From: a virus
Virus record (IMG/VR): IMGVR_UViG_3300047388_000185
Location: 1-64,000 of that record
Length of the DNA: 64,000 bases
Direction: 5' to 3' (one strand)
Shown here: piece by piece, positions 59,283-64,000 of the stretch
How the letters are laid out: each line of letters starts with the position of its first letter
Numbering within the stretch: the first letter of the stretch is position 1
Program-made: the position numbers and the translations under genes
The notes under the pieces: model-generated
Databases searched by the model: none
Seen by the model: only the letters and a program-made list of their open reading frames with translations
Told to the model about the DNA's origin: nothing

Positions 59283-59413
59283 GTTGGGACGTCTGGTTTT
59301 GGATTAGCATTTTTGTCGCCATCGGGATTTATATCTGGTTGGCTCTGATGTACGACTTGCCTGTCGTACCACTCTGGGATCCGTGGAACCCAGGGGATGA
59401 TAGCGAATTTTGA
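59279..59413 (+). CDS. Small membrane peptide, 44 residues
   Basis: Starts in ATGA overlap. One hydrophobic segment (VWFWISIFVAIGIYIWLALM) with a short acidic C-terminal tail (DPWNPGDDSEF). The last gene of the operon; function unknown. The frame is supported by the ATGA junction and terminator position. Confidence 0.6.
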   Translation: MSWDVWFWISIFVAIGIYIWLALMYDLPVVPLWDPWNPGDDSEF

Positions 59414-59420
59414 GACGCAA

Positions 59421-59450
59421 AAAAGCCTGGATAAACCAGGCTTTTCTTTT
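59421..59450. terminator. Bidirectional terminator between small-gene operon and capsid gene
   Basis: AAAAGCCTGG, loop ATAAA, CCAGGCTTTT; T-rich on both strands. Confidence 0.85.
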
Positions 59451-59467
59451 AGTCTACTTAGAAAAGA

Positions 59468-60364
59468 TTAGACGAAGTCGATGACGATTGCACCATTAAC
59501 ATTACCTAATCCAATTCCTAAAGCCTCGTAGGTTTGGAACTGTATGATATCCAATTCTGCCTTCACGAACACCGTCGGGGCTTGCAGTTCATAGAACTGA
59601 CCCAGATATTGCGGGGTTGTGAAGATGATCATGCGGGACGCGCCCAACAGATCGACCTTATTGGTCGTGATGACCTTGACACCATACAGCGATTCCAGCG
59701 AGCCACGGCCGGCATACAGTTCCGAGGCCAGCGGCGAACCGACGGTCGTCGCAGGTTGCGACAGGAACGAGTTGTACAGGCTTTGCGACATCAGGACGCA
59801 GCCGATCGGCAGCTTGCGGGCAGCCATGAACGACATAGCAGTCGTGAAGGCTGAGGCCGACACGGAGCCAACATTATGCTGATTGCCGTTGGCAGTTGCC
59901 AGGGCCACGATGTTGTTATAGAAGCCAATGTCTTCTTGCTCTTGCAGATCCTTGATGCTGTTTTCTTGCAGCAGGGTACGGATGTCCGTGCGATACGTCA
60001 TCAGTTCCCACTTGCTCTTGCGGAAGTCAGCGGAGGTCAGCTTTTGGAAGTTAACCGCATAACGGCCAGCCTTCCAGTAGCGCATTTCCGAACGACCCAT
60101 CAGCGGCAGGCTTACGGCCACCGAGTCAGGTTCCGTTTCGCAAATCACGATAGGCTCTTCCGAGTTGACTTGACGGTCAAGTTCGGCAGCAGTGATCGCT
60201 TGCGGCGGGAGAATCTTACGCGCAAAGCCGTCTTCACGGAGCTTTTGGCGGACGAACAGCGAAGCAGCAATGCTGGCTTCCTTTTCCATACCCTTTTCAA
60301 TCTTGTCCAGGAAGGACGCGTTGATGAACTGGACGTTCGGGGTTTCAGTGTTGTAGTTACTCAT
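59468..60364 (-). CDS. Major capsid protein, HK97-type
   Basis: The 298-residue protein has the elements of a compact HK97-fold capsid protein: a long helical N-terminus, an E-loop-like region (VSLPLMGRSEMRYWKAGRYA), spine helix (TDIRTLLQENSIKDLQEQED) and a P-domain with SLESLYGVKVITTNKVDLLG and a C-terminal AELDIIQFQTYEALGIGLGN. The N-terminus has MEKEASIAASLF, close to a phrase in the 44285 protein. The gene has a GAGGAATAACTAAAA ribosome-binding leader and follows a decoration-like gene. Start codon ATG at 60364. Confidence 0.88.
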   Translation of the reverse strand: MSNYNTETPNVQFINASFLDKIEKGMEKEASIAASLFVRQKLREDGFARKILPPQAITAAELDRQVNSEEPIVICETEPDSVAVSLPLMGRSEMRYWKAGRYAVNFQKLTSADFRKSKWELMTYRTDIRTLLQENSIKDLQEQEDIGFYNNIVALATANGNQHNVGSVSASAFTTAMSFMAARKLPIGCVLMSQSLYNSFLSQPATTVGSPLASELYAGRGSLESLYGVKVITTNKVDLLGASRMIIFTTPQYLGQFYELQAPTVFVKAELDIIQFQTYEALGIGLGNVNGAIVIDFV

Positions 60365-60382
60365 TTTTAGTTATTCCTCGAT

Positions 60383-60817
60383 TTACTTGAACACAGCCAC
60401 GATAGACCAATCACCATTCGTCGGGGGCGAGCCTTGGCTGCCATTGACGTCAAGCACTTGACCAACGATCGGATCGGTACCGAACGTACCCAGGGCGACC
60501 TTACCACTCTTGATGGTGAGGTTATTACCCGGAGCAAAAGTCACACCCGTAGGCAGATTCTTGATCTGAGCTTCGAAGCCACTCCACAGGACAACAGCCT
60601 TGTTAGCCGTAGTAGCTGACGACGAGTCGCCGTTACCACGGATAACCAGACCAGCTTGAGCGGCACCAGAGCCAGAAAGAGACACGGTATTATCCGAGTT
60701 CTTCGTGACCCAATCGCCATTCGACAGCGTTTGACCAGCGGCGATGACTTCACTGCGTTCCAGAGCACCATCCATGGGCCAACCACGGAGGATCTGGACG
60801 TTGTATTCCATCTTCAT
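60383..60817 (-). CDS. Capsid decoration protein candidate
   Basis: The 144-residue product is beta-rich with GQTLSNGDWVTKNSDNTVSL and FEAQIKNLPTGVTFAPGNNL, sitting immediately before the major capsid gene in the same direction, the place of lambda gpD-type stabilisers or a small scaffold-related protein. The ATG has AAAGGA 6-8 nt upstream, the strongest ribosome binding site in the head cluster. Length fits a decoration protein. No exact family was identified. Confidence 0.65.
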   Translation of the reverse strand: MKMEYNVQILRGWPMDGALERSEVIAAGQTLSNGDWVTKNSDNTVSLSGSGAAQAGLVIRGNGDSSSATTANKAVVLWSGFEAQIKNLPTGVTFAPGNNLTIKSGKVALGTFGTDPIVGQVLDVNGSQGSPPTNGDWSIVAVFK

Positions 60818-60907
60818 TTTGATATTCCTTTTAGTTTGTTTTCGTAAAATACCCTGACTAGGTCAAGGTTCGATATTCTCGATACACATATGTTAATACA
60901 CGGATAT
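60818..60907 (-). promoter_or_regulatory. Promoter region of the decoration/capsid operon
   Basis: The gap between the terminator at 60908 and the ATG at 60817 must hold the start of the capsid transcript. CTAAAAGG lies in the leader but a full late motif is not present; the exact promoter is not identified. Confidence 0.35.
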
Positions 60908-60930
60908 AAAAAAGAGCCCCTCAGGGCTCT
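60908..60930 (-). terminator. Terminator overlapping the stop of the 95-residue gene
   Basis: Minus strand AGAGCCC, loop TGAG, GGGCTCT then TTTTTT; the stop codon TGA is inside the loop. Confidence 0.85.
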
Positions 60931-61208
60931 AAATTGTTTAGTATCGACTTACCTAAGTGGTAGGCCCCGGTGGCGCCCGCTACTGCGAGGCCTGTTTTGA
61001 TTCCAACTGTAAGTCTCTTTTTAGTTAATAAAGACTTGGCTTTATCAAGTCGAGCAGATCTACGGACGGAGTGTTCTGTTAGATTAGGATCAATTGTTTT
61101 CTTCCCATCCCATTGCATGTTCCGCATGCCTGGGATGTGAGGATGAGTAGAAGGCTGCGGGGTGAGAAAGGTTCTCTTGGCAGCGATCTTCTCAAGGTAC
61201 TTGTTCAT
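60921..61208 (-). CDS. Small head-cluster protein with MNKYLEKIA start
   Basis: The 95-residue product starts MNKYLEKIAAKRTF, sharing the N-terminal MNKYL(E/T)KIA with the protein at 62582. It is basic (RRSARLDKAKSLLTKKRLTV) with a short hydrophobic Gly/Ala stretch near the end. In this cluster such starts recur, suggesting a common targeting or processing signal for head proteins. Function unknown. Confidence 0.65.
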   Translation of the reverse strand: MNKYLEKIAAKRTFLTPQPSTHPHIPGMRNMQWDGKKTIDPNLTEHSVRRSARLDKAKSLLTKKRLTVGIKTGLAVAGATGAYHLGKSILNNLEP

Positions 61209-61210
61209 GC

Positions 61211-61984
61211 TTACTTCTTCGAAGCAGCCTTGGCCATCTCAGCCTTAGCCGAAGCGATCAGGGACGACTTGGCTTTGGGAGCTGTGCCACCGCCAGTTAC
61301 GTTCACCGGGCCTCCATTATCTTTCTCTTCCTTACGAAGAGCTTTATCCGCAGCGGCTGCGTACTTCTCGTGGGTTTCTTTGCGACCAATAGAGTTAGCC
61401 ACTCCGATAGCAGCGCCAGCAGCCATGCCTAGGCCTTTGCCAAAACCAACGCGCTGCATGTGAAGGCCACCGGGGATTTGATGCTTGCTAGTTACAGCAG
61501 CGATAACACCACCAGCGGCTTTTCCAGCATAGGCATCCACAGCAGTGAGGGCTGCATCCCGAACATGACGTAGGGCACCGTAGGGCTTCTTTTCTTCTGC
61601 TTGCTTGGTCTGCAGGGCTCTGTTCACAGCAGCGCCTGCGACAGCACCGCCGAACGCCGCTTTAGCCACACCTGGGTTTTGCTTGACTAGGTTCTTACCA
61701 ACAGAAGCGATGCCCTTAGCAACGTCTACTAGAGAGGCTTTCTTTTCGACAGTCTTTTTACGACCCAGGCGACCCGCTGCAAACCCTACGCCGGTTCCGA
61801 GAGCAGCACCAGTAATCGCCGCATCTTGAGCGAATCCTTCATTATGATAGATTTTGTTTGCAGCAGCAGCGATCCCGCCTCCAATCTTCTTGGGCGCGGA
61901 AGCTAAGCCTCCGATAATAGAACCGATTGCAGCCTGCTTCTCCAGCTGATACCCAGCCAAAGCCAGATCAATCAACTTAGACAT
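61211..61984 (-). CDS. Glycine/alanine-rich internal head protein candidate
   Basis: The 257-residue product has three Gly/Ala-rich hydrophobic stretches (AAIGSIIGGLASAPKKIGGG, ITGAALGTGVGFAAGRLG, AGAAVNRALQTKQAEE region) and basic linkers, a pattern typical of proteins that enter membranes after ejection or pack inside the head. Its start overlaps the stop of the upstream gene at 61984. Ends in EMAKAASKK, again an EMAKAA motif. The function is inferred from composition. Confidence 0.6.
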   Translation of the reverse strand: MSKLIDLALAGYQLEKQAAIGSIIGGLASAPKKIGGGIAAAANKIYHNEGFAQDAAITGAALGTGVGFAAGRLGRKKTVEKKASLVDVAKGIASVGKNLVKQNPGVAKAAFGGAVAGAAVNRALQTKQAEEKKPYGALRHVRDAALTAVDAYAGKAAGGVIAAVTSKHQIPGGLHMQRVGFGKGLGMAAGAAIGVANSIGRKETHEKYAAAADKALRKEEKDNGGPVNVTGGGTAPKAKSSLIASAKAEMAKAASKK

Positions 61985-62595
61985 TACTGGCCCCCGAGGC
62001 AGAACGCTTCCAGAGCATCAACTGCATCCGGGCGGCTCATTCCAGTCGGACGACCCATAGCCCACGGCTGTTGCGTGTCAGCCATCGAGGCAACCTTCGT
62101 CAGCGTTTCCGGACCGAGTTTGAGCAGGGCTTCCAGATCGGCATTGGTGAACTCGCCACTTTGAGCCAGACGGGAAACCGGATCTTCATGGTCTTCACGA
62201 CGCTCAGCAACCTTCTCCAGGCTTTCAACACGAGCCGAATAGCCAAGAGCTTGTGTGCGAACGCCTTCCAGTTCAGCTTCCAGAGCTTGCGCTTCCGAAG
62301 CCATCTTAGTCAGTGATTCCCACAGTTCTTCTTCGACGGACTTGGCCGGCTGATATGATTCCATTTCGGACAGCTTCACACCAGACTTCTTGACAAGCGA
62401 CAGGGCTTCGTCATAGTCGATTCCAGTAGCCGACAGAGTCGACGCAGCAGTCTTTTCCATTTCGCTCTGAGCCACTTCCAGGCGAGCCACGTCTTCAGAG
62501 ACGCCAGCTTGCTTGAGCAGATCAACGGCAACGAGGGTCGAAGAGGAAGCGCGGATGGTCGCAGCTTTTTCGAGTAGTTTCTTAGAGAGGGACAT
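61984..62595 (-). CDS. Head-cluster protein with K-x-A motifs, 203 residues
   Basis: ATG at 62595 (MSLSKKLLEKAATIR), overlapping the upstream gene by 14 nt; the frame can be extended 10 codons upstream without a ribosome binding site. The sequence contains LLEKAA, LLKQAG, MEKTAA, LEKVAE and LTKMAS, and TGIDYDEALSLVKKSGV, the same helical unit that is repeated in the 63001 protein. Acidic and helical, so scaffold-like or an internal head protein. Confidence 0.65.
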   Translation of the reverse strand: MSLSKKLLEKAATIRASSSTLVAVDLLKQAGVSEDVARLEVAQSEMEKTAASTLSATGIDYDEALSLVKKSGVKLSEMESYQPAKSVEEELWESLTKMASEAQALEAELEGVRTQALGYSARVESLEKVAERREDHEDPVSRLAQSGEFTNADLEALLKLGPETLTKVASMADTQQPWAMGRPTGMSRPDAVDALEAFCLGGQ

Positions 62596-62959
62596 TTGTT
62601 TCTTTCTTATTGTGAAAGCTTTCAAGGGCTTTGTTGATCTTTAATCCTGCGTAGTCAGCTGCAAGGCCCATGCCAGTGCTAATACCAAATACTAGTTTAT
62701 TGTTAGGCTTGTTCTTCAAGCCGCTGAGAATACGATGAGAAGCCATACCCGTCAGACCACCAAGACCACCGATCACAGCGGTGTCCTGCAGATCTTTAGC
62801 GTGTTCGCTTTTGAACTGAAAGGCCTTCTTGGTCAGATCCGGAAGTTTGGGAACCGGAACGCCTTCCATACCCGGAGTACCAGGAACGGACGAATCTCCA
62901 TGGACCCTTTGCAAGGTCAACGTGGAGATTTGAGCAATCTTAGTTAGATACTTGTTCAT
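62582..62959 (-). CDS. Head-cluster protein with MNKYLTKIA start
   Basis: The 125-residue product shares MNKYL(E/T)KIA with the 60921 protein and has a Gly-rich hydrophobic region (AVIGGLGGLTGMASHRIL) and a basic C-terminus. It probably belongs to the same set of head or internal virion proteins. Function unknown. Confidence 0.65.
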   Translation of the reverse strand: MNKYLTKIAQISTLTLQRVHGDSSVPGTPGMEGVPVPKLPDLTKKAFQFKSEHAKDLQDTAVIGGLGGLTGMASHRILSGLKNKPNNKLVFGISTGMGLAADYAGLKINKALESFHNKKETNVPL

Positions 62960-63000
62960 AGTAAAAGAAGGGCCGAGTTTCTATTCCCAGCCCGGTCTTC

Positions 63001-64000
63001 TTACTCGCCGAACAGTTCCTTCGACTTGGCTTCGATCAGGGCCGCAGCCTTGATGAAGTCCACGCCGTCAGCGATCAGTTGATCGAAAGCAGCCTTCTTC
63101 TTCATGAACATTTCCTTCTTGTCCATCTTGCCCTTAGCCGGCTTTTCATCCTTCTTGGCTTCCATTGTCTTCTTGGCAGCTTCTTTGACCATGTTGCAGG
63201 CGGTGTCGAAATCCACGCCGGAGGCGATGATTGTGGCCAGCGAAGCCGTCTTGACTTGGTTCGGCACAGCCGCATTACCTGAGCCATCAACTTCCGGGCC
63301 ATCAGCCACGGCCGAGGTAGGCGTACCACCTTGGGCCAGCATGTCAGCGACGATAGCGTTGTAGATGTCGGTCGCAGTACCTTGGTTGTTCATGCCATCA
63401 CCAGTGGGCATCGGCTTGATCGAAGCGTCATGCTCAGCAATCAGAGCAGCATTGTCACGAGCAGGCTTGGTCGGAACACCGTCCGTACCAGTCACGCCGT
63501 CCATCGTGTTGACATCGCCAACACCAGCTTGCTTGATCAGTTCCACGGCTTGATCGAAGTCAACACCGTTAGCAACCATTTCAGCCAGAGCAGCTTGCTT
63601 CGTGTGGCTAATTTCTTCACGGACCAGATCTTCAGCAGCTTGCTTGACCAGATTGGCAGCTTCGTCGAAGTCGATGCCTTCAGCAACCAGGGCTTGAACA
63701 GCAGCCATCTTCTCATGCTGGTCCATCAGATACGCTTCAGCAGCTTTGACATGTTCCAGGGCGGTTTCGAAGTCGGCGCCATCGGCAACCAGGGCTTCAA
63801 TCGCAGCCATCTTTTCAATGTTCGAATAACCAGCAGTCTTGACTTGGTTCGGCACAGCCTTGTTACCAGAGCCGTCCACTTCCGGACCATCAGGGACAGC
63901 AGTCGTCGGGGTTCCGCCTTGGGCGGTCATATCGGCAACGATAGCGTTGTAGATGTCCGTAGCAGTACCTTGATTCTTGATGCCGTCGCCAGTAGGCATC
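63001..64000 (-). CDS. Repeat-rich head/scaffold-type protein, 5' end outside the window
   Basis: The visible 332 residues end at a TAA at 63001. Five copies of a helical unit near 26-30 residues, consensus K-x-A-A-h-x-x-h-V-A-(D/N)-G-h-D-F-D-x-A-x-x-h-h-K-x-A, fill the sequence: for example KMAAVQALVAEGIDFDEAAN and KQAALAEMVANGVDFDQAVE. A 57-residue segment (MPTGDG-type start) occurs twice, at 63829-63999 and 63241-63411. The ATG at 63999 lies within the repeat, so the true start is beyond the window. Possibly a scaffold or a packaged head protein. Confidence 0.75.
   Translation of the reverse strand, partial: MPTGDGIKNQGTATDIYNAIVADMTAQGGTPTTAVPDGPEVDGSGNKAVPNQVKTAGYSNIEKMAAIEALVADGADFETALEHVKAAEAYLMDQHEKMAAVQALVAEGIDFDEAANLVKQAAEDLVREEISHTKQAALAEMVANGVDFDQAVELIKQAGVGDVNTMDGVTGTDGVPTKPARDNAALIAEHDASIKPMPTGDGMNNQGTATDIYNAIVADMLAQGGTPTSAVADGPEVDGSGNAAVPNQVKTASLATIIASGVDFDTACNMVKEAAKKTMEAKKDEKPAKGKMDKKEMFMKKKAAFDQLIADGVDFIKAAALIEAKSKELFGE
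63241..63999 (-). repeat. Two 171-bp direct repeats inside the 63001 gene
   Basis: Copies at 63829-63999 and 63241-63411, about 80% identical by eye, encode DGxxNQGTATDIYNAIVADM-type segments; the stretch between them encodes three of the helical units. Confidence 0.8.

Overview
The window is part of the genome of a large tailed bacteriophage with a contractile tail (myovirus morphology). Recognisable virion genes include a large terminase, an HK97-type major capsid protein, tail tube, tail sheath, spike, gp27-like hub, gp25-like and J/gp6-like wedge proteins, a tape-measure candidate, a frameshifting tail-assembly-chaperone pair and several very large fibres. No bacterial housekeeping gene, tRNA, rRNA, IS element or CRISPR array was seen. 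A Gram-negative, probably proteobacterial host is inferred from the T4-type endolysin and the PRTRC-type cassette; the exact host cannot be read from the sequence.

Layout. 1-540: AT-rich non-coding block with a 149-bp near-perfect inverted repeat and seven copies of an 8-mer. 587-2364 (-): small membrane proteins, a holin candidate and a lysozyme. 2368-18071 (-): fibre, baseplate wedge, a sigma-factor-like protein, hub and tape-measure candidate. 18053-36751 (-): 2,204-residue fibre, chaperone pair, terminase, two enzyme-bearing tail proteins (glycosidase-like and SGNH-hydrolase-like) and two more fibres sharing the N-terminal module of the giant fibre. 36808-43309 (+): a ubiquitin-like conjugation cassette of PRTRC type with Ubl, E2-like, JAB peptidase and E1/ThiF. 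43364-46394 (-): head-associated proteins and a PD-(D/E)XK nuclease. 46460-48408 (+): small proteins and a retron-type reverse transcriptase. 48452-49006 (+): papain-like hydrolase. 48972-56745 (-): spike, tube, sheath, neck proteins, interrupted by two one-gene (+) islands. 56817-59413 (+): compact operon of small genes with ATGA overlaps. 59468-64000 (-): capsid, decoration and lysine/alanine-motif head proteins; the last gene runs off the window.

Expression logic. Two promoter families can be read. At least 14 (-) strand virion genes or operons carry TAAA(A/C)T(A/C), or the variant TATACTA, exactly 5 or 6 nt before the start codon, mostly without a Shine-Dalgarno. In two cases a terminator hairpin lies just upstream, so transcription would have to restart almost at the start codon; this suggests a late promoter giving leaderless or nearly leaderless mRNA. 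The (+) strand islands instead use TTCAAT-N17/18-TATAAG with an extended -10 (TGG), six copies, several followed by a leader hairpin. The sigma-like protein within the tail cluster is a natural candidate for reading the late motif.

The most unusual content is the complete Ubl/E2/JAB/E1 set in a phage, followed by the leaderless-type late motif, the giant inverted repeat with iteron-like 8-mers, the retron-type RT that overprints its neighbour, and the AAATTTC frameshift site that joins the two chaperone genes.
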